Below, in pieces: positions 38,316 to 48,654 of a DNA stretch of 64,000 bases. Position numbers and translations under genes: made by a program. The first letter of the stretch is position 1, and each line of letters begins with the position of its first letter. A model generated the notes under the pieces. It made no database searches. It had not been told where the DNA came from and saw only the letters and a program-made list of their open reading frames with translations. This DNA is from JBBQZO01 sp038207625 (GTDB lineage Bacteria; Pseudomonadota; Gammaproteobacteria; Burkholderiales; Burkholderiaceae_D), in NCBI GenBank assembly GCA_038207625.1, contig JBBQZO010000002.1, forward strand, positions 310,001-374,000, read 5' to 3'.

Positions 38316-39092
38316 ATGACATTATCGTTTGTTGTATCGGGTTTTGCAGTGGGCCTGTTGGTCGGCATGACCGGCGTCGGCGGCGGCTCCTTGATGACGC
38401 CCTTGCTGACCTTGCTGTTCGGCGTGTCCCCGTCGGTGGCGGTGGGCACCGATCTGGCATTCGCCTCGATCACCAAGAGCGCCGGCACCTTCACCCATAA
38501 GATGCGCGGCACCGTGAATTGGCAGATTGTCAAGTTGCTATGCCTGGGCGCCCTGCCCGCCGCCGTTGCCGCCACCTTCGCACTGAAGTCGTTTGGCGCA
38601 CTGAGCCACGAAATCGGCCTGGTGATCCGCTACTCGATCGCCGGCTCGGTGCTGCTGACCGTGATCGCGCTGCTGTTTCGCGGCAAGATGATCGCCTGGA
38701 TCAACGCCCATCCTGAAAAACAATTGCAGGGCCGCAAACTGGCCGCGGCCACCATCATCGCCGGCGCCGTGCTGGGCACGCTGGTCACCATTTCCTCGAT
38801 CGGCGCCGGCGCCATCGGCGCGACCTTGCTGGTGATGCTGTATCCGCGCTTGAGCGCGGCCGAGATCGCCGGTACCGACATCGCCTACGCCGTGCCGCTG
38901 ACGGCGATTGCCGCCTTTGGCCACTGGTGGCTAGGCTCGATCAATTGGACTTTGCTGACGACACTGTTGGTGGGCTCGATTCCCGGTATCATTATCGGTT
39001 CGTTTTTCGCCCGCGCCGTGCCGGAGCGTTTCCTGCGCGCCATGCTGGCCATGACCTTGACCGGTGTGGCTGCCAAACTGATTTACGCTTAA
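38316..39092 (+). CDS. TauE/SafE family transporter at the head of the sulfur operon
   Basis: 258 residues from ATG 38316 with GGGGAG 6 nt upstream (the frame begins at 38265 without a ribosome site). Polytopic inner-membrane protein with ~7-8 helices; both inverted halves carry the family glycine motif (VGLLVGMTGVGGGSLMTPLL and VLGTLVTISSIGAGAIGATLL). TauE/SafE proteins move sulfite, sulfoacetate or other sulfonates across the membrane; here, heading a sulfate-reduction operon, it may export excess sulfite or take up sulfate. Direction cannot be told from sequence. It is 25 bp upstream of cysI. Confidence 0.92.
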   Translation: MTLSFVVSGFAVGLLVGMTGVGGGSLMTPLLTLLFGVSPSVAVGTDLAFASITKSAGTFTHKMRGTVNWQIVKLLCLGALPAAVAATFALKSFGALSHEIGLVIRYSIAGSVLLTVIALLFRGKMIAWINAHPEKQLQGRKLAAATIIAGAVLGTLVTISSIGAGAIGATLLVMLYPRLSAAEIAGTDIAYAVPLTAIAAFGHWWLGSINWTLLTTLLVGSIPGIIIGSFFARAVPERFLRAMLAMTLTGVAAKLIYA

Positions 39093-39117
39093 TTCAGGTT
39101 CTTTTTAGGATTTCTCC

Positions 39118-40801
<1,684 letters not shown>

Positions 40802-40809
<8 letters not shown>

Positions 40810-41365
40810 TGCAGCTACCACAAACCTGATCATCAAGAACCGCACGGTGGTCGAAGACGACTGGCAATTGCTGCGTCTGGAAGACGGTCAGAACGCCGAC
40901 CACGTCGCCGTACCAGCGGGCAAAGTGATCGTGCCGCTGGCCGTCTGGCTGAGCCAGCGCGACGCCCTGCAGGCGCGCGCCGATCTGGGCGTGTGGATCA
41001 GCGCCGACGAGCGCCCGGAAACGCTGGATGGCATCGTCAACCGCTTCCCCGTGATCGCCGTCGACTTCCCGAAATTTACCGACGGACGCGGCTACTCGAT
41101 CGCCTACAACCTGCGCATGCGCCTGGGCTTCACGGGCGAACTGCGCGCCGTCGGCGACGTGCTGCGCGACCAGTTGTTTGCGATGGCGCGGGTCGGCTTC
41201 GACGCGTTCGCCCCGCGTCCTGACCGCAGCATCCACGACGCACTGAAAGGCCTGACGGATTTCTCGGACAGCTACCAGGCGTCGGTCGACCAGCGGCTGC
41301 CTTTATTCCGGCGTCATCCGCGCGACGTGCGCATCGACACCGGCGACGCCGGCTACAGCATTTGA
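40802..41365 (+). CDS. DUF934 family protein of the sulfur assimilation operon
   Basis: 187 residues from ATG 40802: GGAG at 40789-40792 has good spacing to this ATG, while the in-frame ATG 40796 is too close. DUF934 landmarks: NRTVVEDDWQLL, LAVWLSQRDAL, GVWISADERPE, FPKFTDGRGYSIAYNLR, GELRAVGDVLRDQLFAMARVGFDAF. The family is found next to cysI in proteobacteria and is thought to assist sulfite reductase, perhaps in electron transfer or assembly, but its biochemistry is unknown. No cofactor motif is visible. It overlaps cysI and is followed by cysH after 11 bp. Confidence 0.92.
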
Positions 41366-41376
41366 ACGGATCATCC

Positions 41377-42093
41377 ATGAACGATATTTCTGCACTCGTC
41401 GCCAGCACCCAAGCCACTCTAGAACGCATCGCGCGCGACTTCACGCCCGCCGTGTTCGCCTCCAGCCTGGCCGCCGAAGACATGGTGCTGACCGATCTGA
41501 TCCTCAAGGCCAAGCTGCCGATCGGGATCTTTTCGCTCGAAACGGGGCGCCTGCCTCCTGAAACGCTGGCCATGCTCGATCGTATTCAAGCGACCTATGG
41601 CTACACCGTGAACCTGTATCGCCCGCAGACGGAAGCGGTCGACGCCTACGTCGCGCAAAACGGCCTGAACGCGTTTTACGACAGCGTCGAGATGCGCCGC
41701 GAATGCTGCCGCATCCGCAAGGTCGAGCCGCTCGGGCGCGCGCTGGCGGGCAAGCGTGCCTGGGTCACCGGACAGCGCCGCGCGCAATCCACCACCCGCG
41801 CTGAACTGGACATCGAAGAAGACGATCCGGCGCACGGCATGACCAAGTTCAATCCGCTGGCCGACTGGTCCGAGGAAGACGTGTGGAATTACATCCGCGC
41901 CAACGACGTGCCTTACAATGCACTGCACGATCAAGGCTACCCGTCGATCGGCTGCGCGCCCTGCACGCGCGCCATCGAGCCTGGCGAGGATGTGCGCGCC
42001 GGGCGCTGGTGGTGGGAAAACCCGGACTCGAAAGAGTGCGGCCTGCACATGGTCGACGGCAAACTGATACGCATTAAATCCGTGGCTGCATAA
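41377..42093 (+). CDS. cysH: APS-type sulfonucleotide reductase
   Basis: 238 residues from ATG 41377. PP-loop family reductase making sulfite from adenylylated sulfate. Four [4Fe-4S] cysteines are present: C110 and C111 in RRECCRIRK, and C193/C196 in SIGCAPCTR, plus the catalytic C221 in SKECGLH. The CC...CxxC set is the hallmark of reductases that use APS (bacterial assimilatory APS reductases), unlike E. coli CysH, which lacks it and uses PAPS. With cysD/cysN present and no cysC, direct APS reduction is the natural reading. Thioredoxin is the usual reductant. Confidence 0.95.
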   Translation: MNDISALVASTQATLERIARDFTPAVFASSLAAEDMVLTDLILKAKLPIGIFSLETGRLPPETLAMLDRIQATYGYTVNLYRPQTEAVDAYVAQNGLNAFYDSVEMRRECCRIRKVEPLGRALAGKRAWVTGQRRAQSTTRAELDIEEDDPAHGMTKFNPLADWSEEDVWNYIRANDVPYNALHDQGYPSIGCAPCTRAIEPGEDVRAGRWWWENPDSKECGLHMVDGKLIRIKSVAA

Positions 42094-42123
42094 GTCACCA
42101 AAACGATAATAGGCATAGCCAAC

Positions 42124-43065
42124 ATGAACACGAACACCCACGCCGCGCCGCGCGGCCTCAAAGACGTCAACGCGCGCCACCTCGACGCGCTTGAATCGGA
42201 AGCGATTCACATCATGCGCGAAGTGGCCTCCGAATGCGCCAATCCCGCCCTGCTGTTCTCGGGCGGGAAAGACTCGGTGGTGCTGCTGCGCCTGGCCGAA
42301 AAGGCTTTCCGTCCCGGCAAATTCCCGTTCCCGCTGGTGCACATCGACACCGGCCACAACTTCCCCGAAGTGATCACCTTCCGCGATGCGCGTGTGGCCG
42401 AACTGGGCGAGCGCCTGATCGTCGGCTCCGTCGAAGAGTCGATCAAGCGCGGCACCGTGCGCCTGCGCAATCCGGCCACCGATTCGCGCAACGCGGCCCA
42501 GGCCGTGACGCTGCTCGAGACGATCGCCGAGCACAAATTCGACGCCTGCATCGGCGGCGCCCGCCGCGACGAAGAAAAAGCGCGCGCCAAGGAACGCATC
42601 TTCTCCTTCCGCGACGAATTCGGCGCGTGGGACCCGAAAGCCCAGCGCCCCGAGCTGTGGGACCTGTATAACACCCGCGTTCATCCGGGCGAAAACATGC
42701 GCGTGTTCCCGATCTCGAACTGGACCGAACTGGACGTGTGGCAGTACATCGCGCGCGAACAACTGGAACTGCCGCCGATCTACTTCGCGCACGAGCGCGC
42801 GGTCATTCCGCGCAACGGCATGTTGATTCCGCTGACCGACCTGACGCCGGCGCTGCCGGGCGAAACGGTAGAGACGCAAGTGGTGCGCTTCCGCACGGTG
42901 GGCGACATTTCGTGCACCTGCCCCGTGTCGTCGAACGCGACGACGCTGGAAGAAATCATCGCCGAAACGGCGGTCACCCAGATCACTGAACGCGGCGCGA
43001 CCCGGACCGACGATCAAACGTCCGAAGCGTCGATGGAAAAACGTAAGAAAGCAGGATACTTCTGA
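42124..43065 (+). CDS. cysD: Sulfate adenylyltransferase subunit 2
   Basis: 313 residues. The catalytic ATP-pyrophosphatase subunit makes APS from sulfate and ATP, driven by GTP hydrolysis in CysN. Motifs: PP-loop LLFSGGKDSVVLLRLA, HIDTGHNFPEVITFRD, the CIGGARRDEEKARAKERIFSFRD block, and FPISNWTELDVWQYI. Length is as in other members. Overlap of one base with cysN (TGATG) gives translational coupling, matching the heterodimer. Confidence 0.97.
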   Translation: MNTNTHAAPRGLKDVNARHLDALESEAIHIMREVASECANPALLFSGGKDSVVLLRLAEKAFRPGKFPFPLVHIDTGHNFPEVITFRDARVAELGERLIVGSVEESIKRGTVRLRNPATDSRNAAQAVTLLETIAEHKFDACIGGARRDEEKARAKERIFSFRDEFGAWDPKAQRPELWDLYNTRVHPGENMRVFPISNWTELDVWQYIAREQLELPPIYFAHERAVIPRNGMLIPLTDLTPALPGETVETQVVRFRTVGDISCTCPVSSNATTLEEIIAETAVTQITERGATRTDDQTSEASMEKRKKAGYF

Positions 43066-44378
43066 TGAACGCACTGAACGAAAATCTGAACGAACGCGGC
43101 ATGCTGCGTTTCATCACGGCCGGCTCGGTCGACGACGGCAAAAGCACGCTGATCGGGCGCCTGCTGTTCGACAGCAAAGGCATCTTCGCCGACCAGTTGG
43201 ATGCGATGTCGCGCGCCAAGCACAAGCGCACCGTGGGCGACACGATCGACCTGTCGCTGCTGACCGACGGCCTGGAAGCCGAACGCGAACAAGGCATCAC
43301 GATCGACGTGGCCTACCGCTATTTCGCCACGCCGAAACGCAAGTTCATCATCGCCGACACGCCCGGTCATGAGCAGTACACCCGCAACATGGTCACCGGC
43401 GCCTCGACCGCCGACGCGGTGATCATTCTGATCGACGTCTCCAAGGTCAAACTGCATGACGATGGCCGCGTGGACCTGCTGATCCAGACCAAGCGCCACT
43501 CGACCATCGCGCACCTGCTGCAGATCGAGCACGTCGTCGTGGCCGTCAACAAGATGGATCTGGTCGGCTTCGACCAGAACGTGTATGACCGCATCGTGGC
43601 CGCCTATCAGGAATTCGCACAACAACTGGGCCTGAAGGACATCACCCCGATTCCGCTGTCGGCGCTGACCGGCGACAACGTCGTCGAGCCGAGCGAAAAA
43701 ATGGACTGGTACAGCGGCCCGACCCTGATCACGCTGCTCGAATCGCTGTCCGTGTACGACGAGTCGCACGCCGCGCCGTTCCGTTTTCCGGTGCAGCTGG
43801 TGGCACGCCACAACGGCCACGAAGCGAACGATTTCCGCGGCTACATGGGCCGCATCGAAGCGGGCAAGATCAGCGTCGGCGACAAGCTGATGGTGCAACC
43901 GTCCGGCCAGAGCGCCACCGTGAAAGACATCCTGACGCTGGAAGGCTCGCACCAGAGCGCGGCCGTGGGCCAGTCGGTCACGCTGCTGCTCAACGAATAC
44001 CTCGACATTTCGCGCGGCGATTTGCTGGCCAGTTTCGAACAGCCGGCCACGCTGCTCAAAACCGTCAACGCCGACGTGTGCTGGTTGTCCGAAGAGCCGC
44101 TCGACCTGCGCCGCAAGTACTGGATCAAGCACGGCACCAAGCAGACATCGGCGCGCGTGACGGCGATCGACACCCTGCTTGACATCAACACGCAAGAACG
44201 CCGCGCCGCCGATGGTTTGAAACTGAACGACATCGCGCGCGTCACGCTCAATGTCCAGCAGCCGCTGCCGGCCGACGCGTATGCCGACGTGCGCGCCACC
44301 GGTGCCTTCATCCTGATCGACGAAGTGACGCACCAGACGGTCGCCGCCGGCATGATTCGGCTCGACCCGGCCAACTAG
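43065..44378 (+). CDS. cysN: Sulfate adenylyltransferase subunit 1 (GTPase)
   Basis: 437 residues. EF-Tu-like GTPase subunit: G1 GSVDDGKSTLIGRLL, G2-region EREQGITIDVAYRYF, G3 DTPGHEQYTRNMVTGAS, G4 VVAVNKMDLV, then beta-barrel domains. It couples GTP hydrolysis to APS formation by CysD. There is no C-terminal APS kinase (CysC) extension, unlike bifunctional NodQ/CysNC proteins, which agrees with the APS-reductase type of CysH. Confidence 0.97.
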   Translation: MNALNENLNERGMLRFITAGSVDDGKSTLIGRLLFDSKGIFADQLDAMSRAKHKRTVGDTIDLSLLTDGLEAEREQGITIDVAYRYFATPKRKFIIADTPGHEQYTRNMVTGASTADAVIILIDVSKVKLHDDGRVDLLIQTKRHSTIAHLLQIEHVVVAVNKMDLVGFDQNVYDRIVAAYQEFAQQLGLKDITPIPLSALTGDNVVEPSEKMDWYSGPTLITLLESLSVYDESHAAPFRFPVQLVARHNGHEANDFRGYMGRIEAGKISVGDKLMVQPSGQSATVKDILTLEGSHQSAAVGQSVTLLLNEYLDISRGDLLASFEQPATLLKTVNADVCWLSEEPLDLRRKYWIKHGTKQTSARVTAIDTLLDINTQERRAADGLKLNDIARVTLNVQQPLPADAYADVRATGAFILIDEVTHQTVAAGMIRLDPAN

Positions 44379-44385
44379 GAATCGC

Positions 44386-45156
44386 ATGACAGCCTTGCCG
44401 ACAATGGGAAAAGTCTATCTGATTGGCGCCGGTCCCGGCGCCCAGGACCTGATGACGCTGCGCGGTGCGCGCCTGTTGGCGCAAGCGGACGTGGTGCTGC
44501 ACGACGCGCTGGTCACCAGCGAGATGCTGGCCCTGTGTCCGCAAGCGCTGTTGATCCCTGTTGGCAAACGCTGCGGCGAACTGTCGACCGCGCAGGCATT
44601 CATCAACAAGCAGTTGGTCGACAACGCGAAGAAATTCGCGCTGGTGGTGCGTTTGAAGGGGGGCGATCCGATGATGTTCGGGCGCGCCGATGAGGAATTG
44701 CGCGCCCTTGAAGCGGCCGGTATCGAGGTCGAAGTCGTCCCCGGCATCACCACCGCGCTGGCGGCGGCGGCGGCCACCAAGCAGCCGCTGACCAAGCGCG
44801 GTGTGGCGCGCAGCGTGGCGTTTTTCACGTCCAGCACGGCGCCCGCGCATCCCGATCAAGTGACCATTCCCGACACCGACACGCTGATCCAATACATGGG
44901 CGGGCGCGAAGCGATCGTCACCGCGCAGCGCATGCTCGAGCAGGGCCGGCGCGCCGATACGCCGGTGGTGGTCATCGAAAACTGCAGCCTGCCGAACCAG
45001 CGCGTGCTACGCCTGACTTTGGCCACCTTGGCGCATGGCCTCGGTCCCACCCACGGCCCCGTGCTGGTGATGCTGGGCGAGGCGATGCAGATGCGCGAAC
45101 AGCAGGAGTGCGATCGCGCTCTGTCCGCCGCGCCGGCGCAGTATCGGCGCGCATAG
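44386..45156 (+). CDS. cobA: Uroporphyrinogen-III C-methyltransferase
   Basis: 256 residues. SAM-dependent double methylation of uroporphyrinogen III to precorrin-2, the entry to siroheme and cobalamin. Motifs: VYLIGAGPGAQDLMTLRGARLLAQADVVLHDALV, VVRLKGGDPMMFGRADEEL, VVPGITTALAAAA, QYMGG. It lacks the CysG dehydrogenase/ferrochelatase domain, so precorrin-2 oxidation and iron insertion need other proteins; the CbiX-like gene at 52376 could supply the chelatase. Only 7 bp from cysN: the operon makes the siroheme precursor needed by CysI. Confidence 0.95.
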   Translation: MTALPTMGKVYLIGAGPGAQDLMTLRGARLLAQADVVLHDALVTSEMLALCPQALLIPVGKRCGELSTAQAFINKQLVDNAKKFALVVRLKGGDPMMFGRADEELRALEAAGIEVEVVPGITTALAAAAATKQPLTKRGVARSVAFFTSSTAPAHPDQVTIPDTDTLIQYMGGREAIVTAQRMLEQGRRADTPVVVIENCSLPNQRVLRLTLATLAHGLGPTHGPVLVMLGEAMQMREQQECDRALSAAPAQYRRA

Positions 45157-45470
45157 TCCCCGCCGCTTCGCAATCTCTCCGCACTCGCCTCAGAGAAAGA
45201 GGCATTGCAAGGTGCGCGCGTGCCTCACCGAGCCTACATCGACCTGCGCGCGATGTGCGCTGTCCGCTGCTACCCCACCCACGGCGTTCGTGCCGCCCAG
45301 GCATGGATGGCGCGCATGTCATGGCGGGCACAGCGATGCGCATCCGCCGAATAAAGATATTTAAAAAATATCAGTTGCATGTTAATGTTGCGTCATCATT
45401 TTCGGCGGACCACGCCTTTTTGTTGTGACTGGCACCGGTCACCGCACTGTACCTTGGACGATAAACAACC
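45157..45470. other. Intergenic region between cobA and a PEP-CTERM gene
   Basis: 314 bp. GC-rich near cobA, then AT-rich from about 45347 (AATAAAGATATTTAAAAAATATC), likely the promoter region of the PEP-CTERM gene. A TGGCAC at about 45430 recalls a sigma-54 -24 element, but the matching GC lies one base off the usual spacing. No gene is seen. Confidence 0.5.
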
Positions 45471-46013
45471 ATGAAACACGCTCGCCTATTAAAAACCACC
45501 GTCGCAACACTGTGTTTGTCGATGGCGTCGTTCGCCAGTGCGGATACGTTCGAACTCAATTTCACGGCGAGCGGGTTCGCGTCCGTCATCAACAACACCA
45601 GCGCGCCGCAGGACCTGGTGTCTGGTCGGATCACGTTCGAAGCGGACGCACTCGGAGCGCCAGTCATCTCCATTAGCTCGGTGGACCTGGTCATCGATGG
45701 CCACGTCTATCAGGCATCGGACATTGGCGGTGAGGTTTTCGGCCCCGGTTATTTCTTTGGCGCCCATGTGTCCGACGACCATGGCATCTCCTGGGGAACC
45801 GACGATTTTTATATGACGACGGTTCCTGGCATTGCCAATTTCACGTATTCGTCATCGAACGCGTTCGACGGTTGGTCCACCGCCCAGCTCAGCGCCGCTG
45901 TGACACAGGTGCCTGAGCCAAGCGCGGCGGCCATGACGTTGGCTGGGCTGGCTGGGCTGGCCGGCTTTGCGCGCCGGCGCAGGACACTGTCCGTTGTGAC
46001 AAACAAGGCCTAG
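45471..46013 (+). CDS. PEP-CTERM sorting domain protein
   Basis: 180 residues. Signal peptide MKHARLLKTTVATLCLSMASFASA, a beta-rich secreted domain (FELNFTASGFASVINN, DLVSGRITFEADALGAPVISISSVDLVIDG), then the sorting tail VPEPSAAAMTLAGLAGLAGFARRRR followed by nine extra residues. Exosortase substrate of unknown function; the second such gene in the window. Monocistronic, followed by a 10-bp-stem hairpin. The AT-rich upstream region may contain its promoter. Confidence 0.92.
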   Translation: MKHARLLKTTVATLCLSMASFASADTFELNFTASGFASVINNTSAPQDLVSGRITFEADALGAPVISISSVDLVIDGHVYQASDIGGEVFGPGYFFGAHVSDDHGISWGTDDFYMTTVPGIANFTYSSSNAFDGWSTAQLSAAVTQVPEPSAAAMTLAGLAGLAGFARRRRTLSVVTNKA

Positions 46014-46032
46014 GTGCGACGCTGCCGATTCG

Positions 46033-46058
46033 CGCGTGGCACAACATCGTGCCACGCG
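46033..46058. terminator. Hairpin between the PEP-CTERM gene and mlaC
   Basis: 10-bp perfect stem CGCGTGGCAC/GTGCCACGCG with an AACATC loop between convergent genes; no T run on either side. Confidence 0.6.
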
Positions 46059-46162
46059 TGACTCGAGTTCTTGTGTCTGGGCGGATTGATGTTGGGCAAG
46101 CGCGGACATGTGGCGCGCTGTTGACGCCACCGGTTTGCGTGATGACCGGCCTCGCATGCGCT

Positions 46163-46804
46163 TTACCCCGCCTTGCCGGCCCCGCTAGCGAGGCGCTTAT
46201 TTTTTTCAACCAGCACCTTGATCAGCCCGTCGATGCCGCTCTTGGTGATTTCCGCGCCAAAACTGCCCTTGTAGGTTTCCACCAACCACGCGCCAACGAT
46301 GCTGATATCGTAAATTTTCCAGCCCTCGGCCGTCTTCTCAAGCCGATAGTTCAGCTGGATCGGTTCGCCGCGCGCCTGCGCGACTTCGGTGCGCACCTCG
46401 GCCTCCTTGGCGTCGCCGCCACGCATCGGTTTCAACGTCACTTGCTGATTTTTGACCTGCGACAGCGCACCGGAATAGGTATGCACCAGCAGCGCGCGAA
46501 ACTCGGTGACCAGTTGTTTTTGCTGCTCCGGCGTCGCCTTCGGCCAGTCGGACCCGACCGCCAACGACGTCATGTGTTCGAAATTGACATGCGGCAGGAT
46601 CTTGCTCTCGACCAAAGCACGGATCTGGCCCGTATTCCCGGTCTGGATCTCCTTGTTGTCCTTGGCCGTATTTAAGACTTCTTCGCTGATCCGTTTGACC
46701 AGCACGTCCGGCGCTTCGTTGGCGTCCTGCGCCACAGCGTAGACGCCGGGCAGCAAGCTGGCCAGCGCCAACACCAGCGCCAAGATTTTTCGAATTGGGT
46801 TCAT
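46163..46804 (-). CDS. mlaC: MlaC-type phospholipid-binding periplasmic protein (Ttg2D)
   Basis: 213 residues with GAGGAT ribosome site. Signal peptide MNPIRKILALVLALASLLPGVYA, then the Tol_Tol_Ttg2 fold: PDVLVKRISEEVLNTAK, ALVESKILPHVNFEHMTSLAVG, QQKQLVTEFRALLVHTYSGAL, LNYRLEKTAEGWKIYDISIVGAWLVETYKGSF. MlaC shuttles phospholipids between the outer-membrane MlaA complex and the inner-membrane MlaFEDB transporter. Here it stands alone: no mlaF, E, D, B or A is in the neighbourhood, so it may be a second copy or a split locus. Confidence 0.93.
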   Translation of the reverse strand: MNPIRKILALVLALASLLPGVYAVAQDANEAPDVLVKRISEEVLNTAKDNKEIQTGNTGQIRALVESKILPHVNFEHMTSLAVGSDWPKATPEQQKQLVTEFRALLVHTYSGALSQVKNQQVTLKPMRGGDAKEAEVRTEVAQARGEPIQLNYRLEKTAEGWKIYDISIVGAWLVETYKGSFGAEITKSGIDGLIKVLVEKNKRLASGAGKAG

Positions 46805-47033
46805 AGCATCCTCGTGGTTGAGTTATCGCGTTCAATGGGTGCGGCGTCGCGCATGTGGCGTCGGCGCCTGCCGGCATCACCATGCCGGCCGTTGCGCGCC
46901 AAGGGATGTGCGGCCCGCATGAGCGGCGCAGCGGCCTCGGCGCCGTAGTACTCCACCTTATCCCTTCGCCCACACGCCGACCGTTCGCTGACGCACACTG
47001 TCGCGTCACACAGAACTGCCGTCCGCCCGCATC

Positions 47034-48329
47034 CTAGCCGATCAAAATGTCGTCGGTCAGCAGCTCGTCGGCCAGCACGACGCGATTGCGTCCGCGCTGC
47101 TTGGCCTGCGACAGCGCCTCGTCGGCGCGCTCGAGCAGCATCGCCATCGTGGTGCCGTCGCTGGGCACCATCACCGCCACGCCGATGCTGGCCGTGACGA
47201 TGCCAAACGAGGAGCTGATATGGGGCAGCTGGCGCTCGACGATCGCCTTGCGAATGTTTTCGGCGATCCCCAGCGCGTCGGTCTCGTTCGTTGCGGGGGC
47301 GATGAAGGCGAACTCCTCGCCGCCGTAGCGCGCCACCAGATCGCTGGCGCGGCGCACGTTGTCGGCCATCACGCCCGACAAGGTGCGCAGGCATTCGTCT
47401 CCCGTCTGCTGTCCATAGTGCTCGTTGTAGTTCTTGAAAATGTCGACGTCCAACATCGCCAGCGCCAGCGGCTGACGGTTGCGCGCGGCGCGCTTCCACT
47501 CGCTGGCCAGCACCGCGTCAAAGCGGCGCCGCGTGGCGATGCCCGTCAGTGCGTCCGTGACGCTCAGCGCAGCGAGCACACTGTTTGCCTGCGTCAGCGC
47601 ATCGGCGCGCTCGGCAAGGGCGGCGTCCAGTGTCGCCACACGCAGCAGCAGGGCGTCATTTTGCTCGGCCAACTCGGCCAGCGAGCGTTCGCCGATCAGC
47701 CGGAACTGCAGCGCCACGATCAGCACAGCGACGCTCACCGGCAGGATCGACAACAGATACACGCTGGTGGCATGCGGGTAGTCGGTGATGCTGCCAGCGA
47801 ACAGGGCAACGCCGCCACGGCTGGCAAGACCGAGTGCCAGCGCCGCGATCATCCAGGCCAGCCGGCGCGCCGTGCCACCGTTGCCGCGCGCGAAGAACAG
47901 GTAGGCCGCGCTGGCCAACGCCGGCAAGCTCGCGAGCGACGTAATGAACATGCGCGCGGCGACGTCATTGTCGATGACGAGGAAATACGTCAGCGCCAGC
48001 GCGTCGCTCGCCAGCAGCGCCGCATACCAGCGCGCGTAGCTGGCGCGCAGGCCCCAACACTGCAGCGTACCGTGATGGAGCAAGACGGTGCAGCCGACGA
48101 CCAGCAGATGGCTGGCGACGAGCAGCGGCGCCAGCCACGGCCCCGCCCCCACCTGCGCGCAGAACGCCGGTCCCAGCAGGCCCAGACCGAGGCAGACGGC
48201 TGACGCGGCCCAATACTGGGCGAACGTGACGTTGCGCCCGCGGAGCCAGCGGCCAAACAGCAGCGCGCCCATCGCCAGTTCGACCAGACACAGCGTGAAA
48301 CAGACCGTTGACATGTCCAGATCAATCAC
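47034..48329 (-). CDS. Membrane-bound diguanylate cyclase (GGDEF)
   Basis: 431 residues from GTG 48329 (ATG 48314 is an alternative). About six hydrophobic segments in residues 8-215 (e.g. TVCFTLCLVELAMGALLFG, APLLVASHLLVVGCTVLL, VYLLSILPVSVAVLIVAL) form a membrane sensor, followed by a coiled linker (~220-262) and the GGDEF domain: DALTGIATRRRFD, LDVDIFKNYNEHYGQQTGDECL, and the catalytic motif GGEEF. It should convert two GTP into c-di-GMP. An inhibitory RxxD site is not obvious. Single gene. Confidence 0.93.
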   Translation of the reverse strand: MIDLDMSTVCFTLCLVELAMGALLFGRWLRGRNVTFAQYWAASAVCLGLGLLGPAFCAQVGAGPWLAPLLVASHLLVVGCTVLLHHGTLQCWGLRASYARWYAALLASDALALTYFLVIDNDVAARMFITSLASLPALASAAYLFFARGNGGTARRLAWMIAALALGLASRGGVALFAGSITDYPHATSVYLLSILPVSVAVLIVALQFRLIGERSLAELAEQNDALLLRVATLDAALAERADALTQANSVLAALSVTDALTGIATRRRFDAVLASEWKRAARNRQPLALAMLDVDIFKNYNEHYGQQTGDECLRTLSGVMADNVRRASDLVARYGGEEFAFIAPATNETDALGIAENIRKAIVERQLPHISSSFGIVTASIGVAVMVPSDGTTMAMLLERADEALSQAKQRGRNRVVLADELLTDDILIG

Positions 48330-48654
48330 GCCATCGTCCGATCAATGGCTGGACGGCGAACGGCGCGCGACACCGACGCGACACACGGCCGGCCGCGCGG
48401 GCACGAGAAAGTGTCGTCGATAACGGATTTATTCAAGGGATACTGGCCCGTGTTTGCTGCGTCTGTTGAAAATAAAACAAACAACAGCGCATGGTGCGGG
48501 CGCAAGCTCACGCCGGCAGGACTGCACCCGCAGCGACCGATGTTTGCGAGAGGCTGCATTGTATATTCAATGCAACAAAGATGCTAAAATAAACTTAAAG
48601 TTGTTATTTGGAACTTAGTATTAGTTCAACTTGGCAAGCCCCCTGAACGCCCGA
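48330..48654. other. Intergenic region with an AT-rich block
   Basis: 325 bp. The segment 48555-48630 is AT-rich (TATATTCAATGC, AAAATAAACTTAAAGTTG) and probably contains the promoter for the diguanylate cyclase on the minus strand (TATACAAT is readable near 48560). No gene is visible. Confidence 0.45.

Noticed and set aside
45425..45470. Sigma-54 promoter for the PEP-CTERM gene (TGGCAC element)
   Set aside because: The downstream GC is one base off the required -24/-12 spacing and the other PEP-CTERM gene lacks a matching pair.
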